Source: Macellibacteroides fermentans
GTDB lineage: Bacteria > Bacteroidota > Bacteroidia > Bacteroidales > Tannerellaceae
NCBI RefSeq assembly: GCF_013409575.1
Contig: NZ_JACCCY010000001.1
Coordinates: 434,001-498,000 of the forward strand
Direction of reading: 5' to 3'
Length of the DNA: 64,000 bases
Part shown: piece after piece, positions 9,332 to 18,493 of the stretch
Layout of the letters: each line of letters starts with the position of its first letter
How positions within the stretch are numbered: the first letter of the stretch is position 1
The notes under the pieces: model-generated
The model's input: only the letters and a program-made list of their open reading frames with translations
Databases searched by the model: none
Told to the model about the DNA's origin: nothing
Translations under genes and position numbers: made by a program

Positions 9332-10081
9332 ATGAAATTCATTGGAATTATTCCCGCACGGTATGCATCTACCCGCTTTCCAGGCAAACCTCTGGCACAG
9401 ATGGATGGCAAACCTATGATTCAACGGGTATACGAACAGGTAAAAGAGGTACTTGATGCGGTATGGGTGGCAACAGACGACACACGCATCGAAGCTGCAG
9501 TAAAGGCTTTTGGAGGGAACGTGGTGATGACTTCCACCGAGCACCGCAGCGGCACCGACCGTTGTCACGAGGCGTACACACTGGTAGGTGCAGGTTACGA
9601 TGTGATAATAAACATTCAAGGTGACGAACCCTTTATCCAGCCCTCACAGATCGAGAGCTTGAAGTCATGCTTCGACAACGACTCCATCGACATTGCAACC
9701 CTTGTGAAACCATTCCAGGGCAACGACTCTTTCGAGGCACTAAGCAACGTAAACAGTCCCAAGGTTGTACTTAACAAGAACCAGGAAGCCCTTTACTTTA
9801 GCCGGTCCATCATTCCGTACCTGCGCGGCAAAGAGCAGCACGAATGGATAGCCAGTCATACTTACTATAAGCACATCGGACTTTACGCCTACCGTGCTGA
9901 TGCCCTGGCAGCCATCACCCGTCTACCTCAATCTCCGCTGGAGATAGCCGAAAGTCTGGAACAACTCCGCTGGCTGGAAAACGGATTCAAAATTAAGGTA
10001 GGTATCACCCAGCAGGAAACCATCGGCATCGATACACCCGAAGACATGGAAAAGGCGCTGCAATTCTTAAGAAACAGATAA
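9332..10081 (+). CDS. kdsB: 3-deoxy-manno-octulosonate cytidylyltransferase (CMP-KDO synthetase)
   Basis: A 249-residue cytoplasmic enzyme that activates KDO with CTP for lipid A-core assembly. It starts [22 protein letters not shown], the family's CTP-binding loop with the essential Arg and Lys. It continues with VWVATDD (about 49-55), [12 protein letters not shown] (about 70-81), INIQGDEPF (about 93-101, the metal-binding Asp), and IGLYAYR and GIDTPEDME near the end. Length and motifs are those of a full-length KdsB. It stands alone, preceded by the 15-bp repeat tract. Confidence 0.96.
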   Translation: MKFIGIIPARYASTRFPGKPLAQMDGKPMIQRVYEQVKEVLDAVWVATDDTRIEAAVKAFGGNVVMTSTEHRSGTDRCHEAYTLVGAGYDVIINIQGDEPFIQPSQIESLKSCFDNDSIDIATLVKPFQGNDSFEALSNVNSPKVVLNKNQEALYFSRSIIPYLRGKEQHEWIASHTYYKHIGLYAYRADALAAITRLPQSPLEIAESLEQLRWLENGFKIKVGITQQETIGIDTPEDMEKALQFLRNR

Positions 10082-10082
10082 T

Positions 10083-10142
10083 ATCCGACTTCTGTCCATA
10101 AAAATCCGACACTTTCCATAAGATTTCGATACTGTCCATAAC
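10083..10142. repeat. Three 20-bp direct repeats downstream of kdsB
   Basis: CCATAA occurs at 10096, 10116 and 10136, exactly 20 bases apart. Each copy is preceded by a related sequence (ATCCGACTTCTGT, ATCCGACACTTT, ATTTCGATACTGT). The block begins right after the kdsB stop codon. Its function is unknown. Confidence 0.65.
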
Positions 10143-10233
10143 ATTGTGTTAATGAAGACTACAAGACATAAAGTTTGTAGTTATTTATTCCTTTGATAAA
10201 GGAATTAGTATGGATAGTCCCTGAAATTCCAAA

Positions 10234-10270
10234 AGAATAGGGCGGCAGTGAAGTACTGCCGCCCTATTCT
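10234..10270. terminator. Strong hairpin after kdsB, probable terminator
   Basis: A perfect 16-bp GC-rich stem (10234-10249 and 10255-10270) with a 5-base loop follows kdsB and also faces the 3' end of tag. The T run after it is weak (TCTTTGG), so termination may be partly factor-assisted. From 10271 to 10370 I see nothing else. Confidence 0.7.
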
Positions 10271-10370
10271 TCTTTGGTAATACAATCCAATAGTGTCACA
10301 TAAGTCTGTTTCCTTTTAGATTTCCCATAATCAGCTTATATTAAATTGCATATAAGGTCTGTTTAGAATT

Positions 10371-10940
10371 TTACCTGAAACTACAAGACACCAGGTGATC
10401 ATTCACATACCCAACCGCCTGTAAATGCGCATAGCAGATGGTGGTGCCGAAGAATTTAAAACCCCTCTTCTTCATATCTTTACTGATGCGGTCGGACAAA
10501 TCCGTTGATGCCGGAACATCAGACAAACTGCTCCAATGGTTAACAATGCGCTCACCGCCAGGCAAAAAAGAGCGCAGATAAGCACAAAAGGATCCGAACT
10601 CTTCCTGCACCTTTATAAAGCAACGTGCATTGGAGATGGTCGACTCAATCTTCCGTCTGTTACGAATTATACCCTGGTCCTGCATCAAACGTTCCACATC
10701 CTCTTCTGTAAATCCGGCCACTTTGTGTACGTCGAAATCCGCAAAAGCCTTTCTGTAATTCTCTCTGCGACGTAAAATGGTAATCCAGCTCAACCCCGCC
10801 TGCGAGCTTTCCAGTACAAGGAATTCAAACATTGTAGGATCGTCGTTCACCTCACGCCCCCATTCCTGGTCGTGGTAGGTTGTATACAAAAGGTCTGTAC
10901 CACTCCAGCCGCATCGAACTATTCCATCTGCTTTTTCCAT
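10371..10940 (-). CDS. tag: DNA-3-methyladenine glycosylase I
   Basis: A 189-residue base-excision repair enzyme that removes 3-methyladenine from alkylated DNA. It has the Tag zinc-site pattern: RCGW near the N-terminus, YHDQEWG (about 21-27), and H-L-x(4)-YVNDHLVSC at the end. The middle holds the helix-hairpin-helix region with FEFLVLESSQAGLSWITILRRRENYR. Length is normal. A -7 box (TATCTTTG read on the minus strand, 10964-10971) lies 24 bases upstream of the start. Confidence 0.95.
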   Translation of the reverse strand: MEKADGIVRCGWSGTDLLYTTYHDQEWGREVNDDPTMFEFLVLESSQAGLSWITILRRRENYRKAFADFDVHKVAGFTEEDVERLMQDQGIIRNRRKIESTISNARCFIKVQEEFGSFCAYLRSFLPGGERIVNHWSSLSDVPASTDLSDRISKDMKKRGFKFFGTTICYAHLQAVGYVNDHLVSCSFR

Positions 10941-11126
10941 AAACGTATTTTTTTACTTATTTGCAAAGATAGAAAACTGCATGAAACAAATCGCACCGGG
11001 TTTATTATTATATATAAATCAGACTTCCGGTTTATATATGGATACTGAAAGGACAAATAAAATAACCCCTACATACATTGTTAGCTATTTTTAAACATTC
11101 CCCCCTATATTTTTACCTTTAATAGG

Positions 11127-11183
11127 TTTGCACATTCAAATAAAGGTGTAAATTTGCACTCAAATATGTTGTACAACATATTT
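11127..11183 (+). promoter_or_regulatory. Bacteroidota promoter with a 22-bp perfect palindrome at the transcription start
   Basis: TTTG at 11127-11130 and TAAATTTG at 11149-11156 are separated by 18 bases, close to the consensus spacing. A perfect 22-bp palindrome with half-site AAATATGTTGT (11162-11172 and 11173-11183) sits where transcription should start. Having no loop, it looks like an operator for a dimeric repressor rather than an RNA hairpin. From 10972 to 11126 I see no gene. Confidence 0.65.
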
Positions 11184-11208
11184 ATAAAACATATAAATTA
11201 GGACTAAC

Positions 11209-11286
11209 ATGAAAAAGTTTATTAAAAATTGCATGGAGCAATTAGGTAAAAGCATTTTACTAGAATGGGGTTATTATTCTGAATAA
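11209..11286 (+). CDS. Putative 25-residue small protein or leader peptide
   Basis: An ATG at 11209 opens MKKFIKNCMEQLGKSILLEW followed by GYYSE and a stop. It lies 26 bases after the palindrome of a good promoter, and its last codons form one arm of a terminator, so promoter, operator, ORF and terminator make a compact ~130-base transcript. The peptide is amphipathic and basic at its start. I do not recognise it. It could be a leader peptide, a dual-function small RNA or a small membrane-active protein; coding capacity is plausible, not proven. Confidence 0.45.
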   Translation: MKKFIKNCMEQLGKSILLEWGYYSE

Positions 11287-11296
11287 TCCCTTTTTT
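11267..11296 (+). terminator. Terminator overlapping the end of the small ORF
   Basis: A 9-bp stem (GGGGTTATT at 11267-11275 with AATAATCCC at 11282-11290, one G-T pair) is followed by six T. The stem includes the last codons and stop of the 25-residue ORF. Between here and 11547 there is a second hairpin (CCGGT/ACCGG near 11332-11351) and a -7 box TATCTTTG at 11475-11482 for the next gene. Confidence 0.7.
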
Positions 11297-11547
11297 ATTG
11301 TATCGAATCCTATTTAAGGAACTTTATTCCGGTATAAATAACCGGCACTTTCCTTATCCAAACCACGCTTCAAACCACACCAAATCACCATATATAAGCA
11401 TTGACTTCAGCTTATTTTCAACATTTTAACTAAAAAACAGACTAAAACAGTCAGCCTTTTTTCTCTTTTTTACCTATCTTTGAAGATGGACGTTTCATTT
11501 TCCATTTGAGATTCCGACCAATCCTTCCAAAAATCACTAAAAATTGA

Positions 11548-11988
11548 ATGCATATGATAACAACATTCTCCAGCCAGAATCCACCTTCAAACGAACTTCA
11601 AGAAGCGATTGCCGATTTCCTTTTTAAGCAGCTCGGGCCATACGGCGATCCCAAAGAACATATTCTCAAAGCCATCCGCTATGCTTTGAAGGCCGACAAT
11701 AAACCCGGTGGATTTCTAATCACCTCGTGGGATCAGGAGGCCATGACCGGAGCCGTGGTGGTGAACAAAACCGGAATGGAAAGCTATATTCCGGAGAATA
11801 TCCTTGTATACATCGCCACCCATCAGGCCTACCGCGGCAAAGGATTGGGAAAACAGCTCATGCAAAAGGCAATCGAATTATCCGAGGGAGGCATCGCCTT
11901 GCATGTAGACCCGGACAATCCCGCACGTAAATTATACGAAAGACTTGGTTTCGAAAATAAATATCTTGAAATGAGACTGATAAAATAA
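11548..11988 (+). CDS. GNAT family N-acetyltransferase
   Basis: A 146-residue acetyltransferase. The acetyl-CoA binding motif A is clear: LVYIATHQAYRGKGLGKQLMQKAIEL (about residues 87-112, R/Q-x-x-G-x-G/A type), followed by IALHVDPDNPARKLYERLGF (motif B, about 117-136). It has no signal peptide. It is followed after 6 bases by a PLP-dependent racemase gene, so it may acetylate the amino acid handled by that enzyme. A second ATG at 11554 is equally possible. The -7 box lies at 11475-11482. Confidence 0.85.
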   Translation: MHMITTFSSQNPPSNELQEAIADFLFKQLGPYGDPKEHILKAIRYALKADNKPGGFLITSWDQEAMTGAVVVNKTGMESYIPENILVYIATHQAYRGKGLGKQLMQKAIELSEGGIALHVDPDNPARKLYERLGFENKYLEMRLIK

Positions 11989-11994
11989 TCCGCG

Positions 11995-13068
11995 ATGGCA
12001 TATATAACATTAAATACACACAAGCTGAAGGAGAATTACGATTACCTGGACCGGCTGTTCAAACAACATAACATCGAATGGGGAATAGTCGTAAAGATGC
12101 TTTGCGGAAACAGAAAATACCTCGAAAAGGTACTCAGTCTGGGAATCAGGCAAGTGTGCGACAGCCGTATCAGCAACCTGCGTATCATTAAATCCATCGC
12201 CCCACAGATAGAAACTGTATTCATTAAACCTGCGGCCAAACGAAACGCTGCACGGGTAGTTCAATATGCCGACATCAGTTTCAATACCGAACTCGAAACC
12301 ATCCGGCTACTGTCCAAAGCAGCCGTTAACCAAAATAAAAAACATCGCATTGTTATCATGATCGAGCTGGGCGAACTGCGCGAAGGCGTTCTGCGCGATA
12401 ACTTCATCGAATTCTACTCCAACGTATTCGAACTGCCCAACATCGAGGTGATCGGTATCGGCACAAACCTCACGTGTATGTACGGCGTGCTGCCTAACGA
12501 AGATAAACTCATCCAGCTCTGCCTGTATAAACAGTTGGTGGAGGCAAAGTTCAACAAACAGATACCCTATATCTCGGGAGGGGCATCGGTAACCATCCCC
12601 TTAATTCTGAAAGGGATTCTCCCCAATGGCATCAATCACTTCCGTGTAGGCGAAACCCTCTACCTGGGTACGGATGTGTATTACAGTCAGCCTTACGAAC
12701 ATATGCACAATGATGTATTCAAATTATTTGCCGAAATAATTGAGCTGAACGAAAAACCGGTAGTTCCCACCGGCGAACTGGGGCATAACCTTACGGGGCA
12801 GACTGCCTCATTCGACGAGGCGCTTACCGGCAAAGTATCCTTCAGGGCCATCGTAGACGTGGGACTTCTTGATGTGGAAGACGGGCATATCTACCCGGTA
12901 GATTCCTCCATGCATATTGTGGGAGCCAGCTCGGATATGATTGTGGTAGATATAGGCAGCAATGCCCAAAACCTGTGTGTGGGAGACAGTATCGAGTTCA
13001 GACTCGATTATATGGGAATATTACGTATCATGAATTCCGACTATGTAGATAAACAGTTAGAAGAATAA
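11995..13068 (+). CDS. Alanine/ornithine racemase family PLP-dependent enzyme
   Basis: A 357-residue protein with the alanine-racemase fold: N-terminal PLP barrel with GIVVKML (Lys34 is the expected PLP Schiff-base lysine), VCDSRISNLR, IELGELREGV, and SGGASVTIPLI with GINHFRVGETLYLG, a phosphate-binding segment. The C-terminal beta domain ends VGDSIEFRLDYMGILRIM. This layout matches the ornithine-racemase-like branch rather than Alr itself. Substrate is uncertain. It forms a two-gene unit with the upstream GNAT. Confidence 0.8.
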   Translation: MAYITLNTHKLKENYDYLDRLFKQHNIEWGIVVKMLCGNRKYLEKVLSLGIRQVCDSRISNLRIIKSIAPQIETVFIKPAAKRNAARVVQYADISFNTELETIRLLSKAAVNQNKKHRIVIMIELGELREGVLRDNFIEFYSNVFELPNIEVIGIGTNLTCMYGVLPNEDKLIQLCLYKQLVEAKFNKQIPYISGGASVTIPLILKGILPNGINHFRVGETLYLGTDVYYSQPYEHMHNDVFKLFAEIIELNEKPVVPTGELGHNLTGQTASFDEALTGKVSFRAIVDVGLLDVEDGHIYPVDSSMHIVGASSDMIVVDIGSNAQNLCVGDSIEFRLDYMGILRIMNSDYVDKQLEE

Positions 13069-13072
13069 TAAT

Positions 13073-13080
13073 TACATTTG
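13073..13080 (+). promoter_or_regulatory. -7 box for the alpha-galactosidase gene
   Basis: TACATTTG matches TAnnTTTG and lies 66 bases before the ATG at 13147, just after the racemase stop. It supports an independent transcript for the GH36 gene. Confidence 0.5.
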
Positions 13081-13146
13081 TCGCCAGAAAAATAATAAGT
13101 GTCTACAAAACATTTACTTGTTAACACACACAAATTTAAATCTTTT

Positions 13147-15303
13147 ATGAAACGAACATTGGTTCTATTATCCATCCTGATCTTTGCCGGTTTACTGCAG
13201 CTGCAGGCCGCAGAAAGCAAATTCATTTCAATTCGGACCGATCAGACAAATCTCATCTTCAAGGTAGGCGACAACGGCCGGTTATATCAATCCTATCTGG
13301 GACAAGCACTTGGCGATGCATCCGATCTGGCTTACCTTCCGCAGGGTATCGAAGCCTACCTAACCCATGGCATGGAAGATTACTTCGAGCCTGCCATACG
13401 TATCCTGCACAACGACGGCAACCCCTCTTTGTTGCTCAAGTATGTATCTCACAACACCCGCAATGTAGAGCCGGGCGTTACAGAAACATCCATCCTGCTG
13501 AAAGACGAAGTCTATCCCGTAGAGGTTACCCTCTACTTCACGGCTTTTGCCAAGGAGAATATCATCAAAGAACGTACCGAAATCAGACACAACGAAAAGA
13601 AGCCGGCCACCCTCTACCAATATGCCTCCTCCCTGCTCAGCATGCAGGCATCCAAATACTACATGACCGAATTCAGCGGCGAATGGGCCCACGAAGTCAA
13701 CATGACCGAACAGGAGCTTTCTTTCGGTAAAAAAATGGTAGATACCAAACTTGGAAGCCGTGCCGGCATGCTTTGCTCGCCCTTCTTTTTAGTATCGCTC
13801 AACGATAAAGCAAAAGAAAACAGCGGCGATGTTCTTTTTGGGACATTGGCGTGGACAGGCAATTTCCGTTTCACCTTCGAGGTAGACAATCATAATAAAT
13901 TACGTATCCTCTCGGGTATCAACCCCTACGCATCCGAATATACCCTTAAACCCGGCGAGGTATTTGCCACCCCCGAGTTTATATTCACCTACAGCACCGA
14001 AGGAAAAGGAAAGGCCAGCCGCGATTTCCATTCCTGGGCCCGCAAGTACCAGCTAAAAGACGGAGAAGGATCGCGTATGTCGTTGCTGAACAACTGGGAA
14101 GCCACCTATTTCGATTTCGACGAAACCAAATTGGGCAACCTGTTTAAAGAGGCCAAACACTTGGGAGTAGATATGTTCTTACTGGACGACGGCTGGTTTG
14201 GAACCAAGTATCCGCGCAACAGCGACACTCAGGGATTGGGCGACTGGACCGAGATAAAAGAGAAGCTTCCCAACGGCATCGGGCACCTTGTAAAAGAGGC
14301 CAATGCGCAAGGCGTGAAATTCGGACTCTGGATCGAACCCGAAATGGTGAACCCCAAGAGCGAGCTGTTTGAGAAGCATCCCGACTGGGCCATCCATCTG
14401 CCCAACAGAGAAACCTACTACTTCCGTAACCAGCTGGTATTGGACCTCAGTAATCCCGAAGTGCAGGACTATGTGTTCGGTATTGTAGACAAACTGATGA
14501 CCAGCTATCCGGGCATCGCATACTTTAAATGGGACTGCAACAGCCCCATTACCAACGTCTATTCGGCCTACCTCAAAGACAAGCAGTCGCATCTCTACAT
14601 CGAACATGTACGCGGACTGTACAAGGTACTTAAACGGGTGAAGGATAAATATCCTACCCTTCCGATGATGCTGTGTTCCGGCGGAGGTGCACGTTGCGAC
14701 TACGAAGCATTGAAGTACTTCACCGAATTCTGGGCAAGCGACAACACCGACGGAGTGGAGCGTATCTTTATCCAATGGGGATTCTCCCATTTCTTCCCAT
14801 CCAAAAGCATTGCAGCCCACGTTACCTCCTGGGGAAAACAACCGCTCAAGTTTCGTCTGGATGTAGCCATGATGTGCAAACTGGGCTTCGATATCCAGCT
14901 GCACGAGATGAATGAAAAGGAACAGATTCTTTGTCAGGATGTGGTAAAGAACTTCAAACGCCTGCAACCCGTTATACTGGACGGCGATCAATACAGACTG
15001 GTTTCACCCTACGAAAGCGACCACGCAGCTGTTATGTACAATGCCAAAGATAAAAACAAGGCTATCTTATTTACCTACGATATCCATCCCCGTTACGGCG
15101 AAATCACTCAGCCGGTACGGTTAGAGGGCCTCGACCCGGCCAAGCGTTACAAAGTTGAAGAGATCAACCTGCTTCAGGACAGCAAACCGGTTTCCGCAGC
15201 CAATGGGAAAGTATACTCCGGCGATTACCTCATGAAGGTTGGTCTGCCGTTACTTTCAACCAGACACACCACCAGCCACGTATTGGAGCTTACCGCTCAA
15301 TAA
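13147..15303 (+). CDS. Secreted GH36 alpha-galactosidase
   Basis: A 718-residue enzyme. I chose the ATG at 13147 rather than the GTG at 13099 because it begins a clean signal peptide (MKRTLVLLSILIFAGLLQLQA). An N-terminal beta-sandwich is followed by the catalytic barrel with LLDDGWFG (about 345), WIEPEMVNP (about 396), FKWDCN, in which Asp463 is the expected nucleophile, and WASDNTD (about 530-535), which carries the acid/base Asp. A small C-terminal beta domain closes the protein. It removes alpha-linked galactose, for example from galactomannan or raffinose-type sugars, in the periplasm. A terminator follows. Confidence 0.92.
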   Translation: MKRTLVLLSILIFAGLLQLQAAESKFISIRTDQTNLIFKVGDNGRLYQSYLGQALGDASDLAYLPQGIEAYLTHGMEDYFEPAIRILHNDGNPSLLLKYVSHNTRNVEPGVTETSILLKDEVYPVEVTLYFTAFAKENIIKERTEIRHNEKKPATLYQYASSLLSMQASKYYMTEFSGEWAHEVNMTEQELSFGKKMVDTKLGSRAGMLCSPFFLVSLNDKAKENSGDVLFGTLAWTGNFRFTFEVDNHNKLRILSGINPYASEYTLKPGEVFATPEFIFTYSTEGKGKASRDFHSWARKYQLKDGEGSRMSLLNNWEATYFDFDETKLGNLFKEAKHLGVDMFLLDDGWFGTKYPRNSDTQGLGDWTEIKEKLPNGIGHLVKEANAQGVKFGLWIEPEMVNPKSELFEKHPDWAIHLPNRETYYFRNQLVLDLSNPEVQDYVFGIVDKLMTSYPGIAYFKWDCNSPITNVYSAYLKDKQSHLYIEHVRGLYKVLKRVKDKYPTLPMMLCSGGGARCDYEALKYFTEFWASDNTDGVERIFIQWGFSHFFPSKSIAAHVTSWGKQPLKFRLDVAMMCKLGFDIQLHEMNEKEQILCQDVVKNFKRLQPVILDGDQYRLVSPYESDHAAVMYNAKDKNKAILFTYDIHPRYGEITQPVRLEGLDPAKRYKVEEINLLQDSKPVSAANGKVYSGDYLMKVGLPLLSTRHTTSHVLELTAQ

Positions 15304-15326
15304 GCCAGCTGTCAGTACCATACAAA

Positions 15327-15361
15327 AAAGGCTGCCCTATCGTAAAGAGGGGCAGCCTTTT
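15327..15361. terminator. Terminator between GH36 and VIT genes
   Basis: AAAAGGCTGCCC (15327-15338) pairs with GGGCAGCCTTT (15350-15360), with A and T runs on both sides, so it can end both converging transcripts. Confidence 0.9.
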
Positions 15362-15369
15362 ATATTTTA

Positions 15370-16245
15370 TCACGCCTCTATTCCGGTAAAATATTTGAGT
15401 GCGTAGCCAATCAGGAAACTCACCGTAGCTACCGAAAAGCTTAAAACGGCCATTTCCACAAAGCGCTTCTTAAAACTTTCGCTCTTGGCAACTGCGTAAT
15501 AGTAATTAAACAACCCGATAATAATCAGTGCAGCAACAAGCATCAGGCCTAAAGCCGCCAGCACATTGCTTATCAATATAAACGGAAGAATCAGGGCAAA
15601 CACCGTCACAATGTAGGCAAAACCGGTATAAACAGCCGCTTTTACGGGGTGCTTCTCGCCGTCTCCGTCGGACTTGGTAGAAAGATATTCGGACGAGGCC
15701 ATAGACAAAGCCGCAGCAATTCCGGTGATACTTCCCGTAAGAGCGATCAGCTTCGAGTCGTTCAGGGCAAGGGTGAAACCAGCCAACGCACCGGTAAACT
15801 CCACAAGCGCATCATTCAGTCCCAGTACAACAGAACCCATATAAGAAAGGCGCTCCTCGTTTATCATCGCAATCAGCTGCTCTTCGTGCTTCTCCTCCTC
15901 CTGGCCCAGGGCCACCACCTCGGGGTAATCTTTATAGCGGGCATACATATCCTGCGCCTCCGATTCGCCGTTTTCCATCAGCTTGATTGCAAATGTGAGT
16001 CCGAATATCCGGGCCAGCACATAATAAAAAATCACCTTCCAGCTGTAAGGCGAAGGAATAATACCCGTATACTTCATCAACACCTCGCAGTGCTCCAACT
16101 CCTCGAACGATATAGCGTTAAGCACCTTTTTATTCTGTTCATCCTTCTCTATAGACGCCAGTTTAGCGTAAACAAGAGACGAAGTCAATTCATCCCGTTG
16201 AAACCGGATAAAATCCCGTCTCGTATTTAAATCTACATTCAACAT
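15370..16245 (-). CDS. VIT1/CCC1-family transporter with rubrerythrin-like N-terminal domain
   Basis: A 291-residue protein. The first ~140 residues are a ferritin-like diiron helical domain with E-rich signatures (FRQRDELTSS-like FQRDELTSS, SFEELEHCEVL, QEEEKHEEQLI). Five hydrophobic segments of the VIT1/CCC1 type follow (SVVLGLNDALVEFTGALAGF, then GIAAALSMASSEYLSTKSD). This architecture matches membrane-bound ferritin-like (MbfA-type) iron or manganese transporters: the cytoplasmic diiron domain senses or delivers Fe2+ and the membrane part exports it. Metal specificity is inferred. Confidence 0.85.
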   Translation of the reverse strand: MLNVDLNTRRDFIRFQRDELTSSLVYAKLASIEKDEQNKKVLNAISFEELEHCEVLMKYTGIIPSPYSWKVIFYYVLARIFGLTFAIKLMENGESEAQDMYARYKDYPEVVALGQEEEKHEEQLIAMINEERLSYMGSVVLGLNDALVEFTGALAGFTLALNDSKLIALTGSITGIAAALSMASSEYLSTKSDGDGEKHPVKAAVYTGFAYIVTVFALILPFILISNVLAALGLMLVAALIIIGLFNYYYAVAKSESFKKRFVEMAVLSFSVATVSFLIGYALKYFTGIEA

Positions 16246-16514
16246 AAAAATTAGTCAGCTAGGTTATTACATATTCAAGCCACCCAGCATCGTAAAAGTG
16301 AGCCGGGCGCTCTACAAAGGTATACAAATAACATAACAATTCACCCACATCCTTTAAAATTAAAAAGAATGCCAGGCAAAGATTCCCCTCATTTTATTAA
16401 TTTATCACTCCAGATTTAAAATAAAAAAGATACTTTTGTAAGTTCTGTGCCTTTTGCAGCATACAAGTACACAGAACTGTTTTACATGAATCATTCTTTT
16501 AGAACAATCTCGAT

Positions 16515-18356
16515 ATGAAAACAAACCACTTCAAAAAAGCAATCTGCACACTAATGGTGTGTGCCGCTTGTGTTTCGTTGCCGGCGCAGACACTACATCC
16601 CCGGCTAATTGTAAGAGCAGACGACATGGGTTCGTTCCAATCCAGTAACCTGGCCTGTATGGAAGGCTATAAAAACGGAATCCAGACCTCCATCGAGGTG
16701 ATGGCTGTTGCCCCCTGGTTTCCCGAAGCAGCCAAACTTCTTAAAGAGAACCCCGGCATCGACGTGGGACTACACCTTACCATCACCAGCGAATGGGACA
16801 ATATCAAATGGCGTCCCCTCACCCATTGTCCGTCGCTTACAGACAGCAACGGCTACTTCCTTCCCATGATGTTTCCCAACCCCAACTACCCCGGCCTGTC
16901 CATCAAGGAAAGCAAATGGACCCTTGCCGAGATAGAACAGGAATTCAGGGCGCAGATCGAACTGGCACTCAAAAACATACCCCATATCAGCCACCTTTCC
17001 GGACACATGCTATCCAACGCCTTTGATCCGGAGGTGCAGAAGCTTACCGAACGCCTGGCTACCGAATACAACCTGCCCATCAACCTTACCGACACAGGAT
17101 ACGGCACCAAAGTTGAATATGTACGGTACGACGGTCCCAGTCAGACTTCGGCCGAAAAAGAAGAGAGCTTTATCCGTATGCTTCAAAAGCTGGAAGCCGG
17201 AAAGAGCTACCTCTTTGTAGATCATCCCGCCCTGGACGATGCCGAAATGAAAGCCGTACACCATATTGGATACGAGCAGGTGGCGGCCGACCGCCAGGGA
17301 GTGACCAACCTCTTTACCAGCAACAAGGTGAAACAGGCAATCCGCGACAAAGGAATACAGCTGATCAGCTACAACGAGCTGACCAAAGCACTACCCCGCA
17401 GCACGCCCGAAGCCGAAAAGGTAAACCCTAAAGGCATCACCAACTACCTGAAGGCGGTTAAGGAAAGCGGACAAGACCTTCACAGCGTGATGGTTCTGCG
17501 TCACGGAAAAGTAGTGGCCGAACATTGGTTGGGCGACAACGCAGCCAATAAGAACCACATTCTGAACTCCGTAAGCAAAACCTTTACAGCCACCGCCATC
17601 GGATTTGCCGTTGCCGAAAACCGTATCAAGGTTACCGACAAGGTAATCTCCTTCTTCCCGGACGACCTGCCCGCAGAGATTTCGCCTAACCTGGCCGAAA
17701 TGGAGATCAGGCACCTGCTAACCATGAGCTGCGGTCACGACACCGACCCGACATCCGACATCCGCAAAGAAGATCTAAGCTGGGAACGTAAATTCCTGGC
17801 CACCCCCGTAGTACACAAACCCGGCACCAAGTTCGTTTACAACAGCGTAGGCACCTACATGCTGTCGGCCATCATCCAGAAAGTAACCGGACAAAAAGTA
17901 CTGGACTACCTCTACCCGCGCCTGTTCCGTCCGCTGGGCATCACCGGAGCCGAATGGCAAAGCAGTCCCACCAACATAAATGCAGGAGGATGGGGACTCT
18001 ACATCAAGACCGAAGACATGGCCAAGATGGGACAATTCATGCTGCAGAAGGGAAAATGGAACGGCAAGCAGCTCCTGCCCGAATCCTGGTTCGACGAGGC
18101 CACCCAATCGCACATCGCCCAACCACCCGTATGGTTCCCTGCCAACGGCAAAGTAAAGGAAAGCGACTGGACCCAAGGCTACGGATACCAGGTATGGCGA
18201 TGCAGGAACAACGCCTTCCGCGCCGATGGAGCCAACGGACAATTCATCATCGTGATACCAGAGAAAGACGCGGTGATAGTAACCACAGCCAACATAGGCG
18301 ATATGCAGGCCGAGATAAACCTTATCTGGAAACACCTGCTGCCCGCCCTGCGCTGA
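16515..18356 (+). CDS. Fusion of a YdjC/ChbG-type deacetylase and a beta-lactamase-fold serine hydrolase
   Basis: A 613-residue secreted protein (signal peptide ending CVSLPAQ, about residue 25). Residues ~28-300 match the YdjC/ChbG deacetylase fold: LIVRADDMG (metal-binding Asp pair, about 31-39), DVGLHLTITSEW (about 82), ISHLSGHML (about 155) and LFVDHPA. Residues ~320-610 match beta-lactamase/transpeptidase-like hydrolases: VMVLRHGKVVAEHW, NSVSKTFTATAIG (S-x-x-K nucleophile), FVYNSVGTYML (Y-x-N), and a late DGANGQFIIVIP. It may deacetylate and hydrolyse an oligosaccharide or peptidoglycan-derived substrate. A -7 box TACTTTTG lies at 16431-16438. The combination of both domains in one chain is unusual. 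Confidence 0.8.
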   Translation: MKTNHFKKAICTLMVCAACVSLPAQTLHPRLIVRADDMGSFQSSNLACMEGYKNGIQTSIEVMAVAPWFPEAAKLLKENPGIDVGLHLTITSEWDNIKWRPLTHCPSLTDSNGYFLPMMFPNPNYPGLSIKESKWTLAEIEQEFRAQIELALKNIPHISHLSGHMLSNAFDPEVQKLTERLATEYNLPINLTDTGYGTKVEYVRYDGPSQTSAEKEESFIRMLQKLEAGKSYLFVDHPALDDAEMKAVHHIGYEQVAADRQGVTNLFTSNKVKQAIRDKGIQLISYNELTKALPRSTPEAEKVNPKGITNYLKAVKESGQDLHSVMVLRHGKVVAEHWLGDNAANKNHILNSVSKTFTATAIGFAVAENRIKVTDKVISFFPDDLPAEISPNLAEMEIRHLLTMSCGHDTDPTSDIRKEDLSWERKFLATPVVHKPGTKFVYNSVGTYMLSAIIQKVTGQKVLDYLYPRLFRPLGITGAEWQSSPTNINAGGWGLYIKTEDMAKMGQFMLQKGKWNGKQLLPESWFDEATQSHIAQPPVWFPANGKVKESDWTQGYGYQVWRCRNNAFRADGANGQFIIVIPEKDAVIVTTANIGDMQAEINLIWKHLLPALR

Positions 18357-18493
18357 TACGGCACTACTTGTGTGTACCGGAGGATGGCCCGAAGGCAATT
18401 TAAACAAAGCAGCAATGTTTAACAATAATAAGTCGGATACAGTCAACAAACCCCGGCCCAAGGTTGTTTTCTAAATACAAACAATGCATTGTT

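Noticed and set aside
13099-13146. GTG start 48 bases upstream of the GH36 gene start
   Set aside because: It would place a polar segment before a perfect signal peptide, and it lies only 18 bases after the -7 box, so the ATG at 13147 is better.
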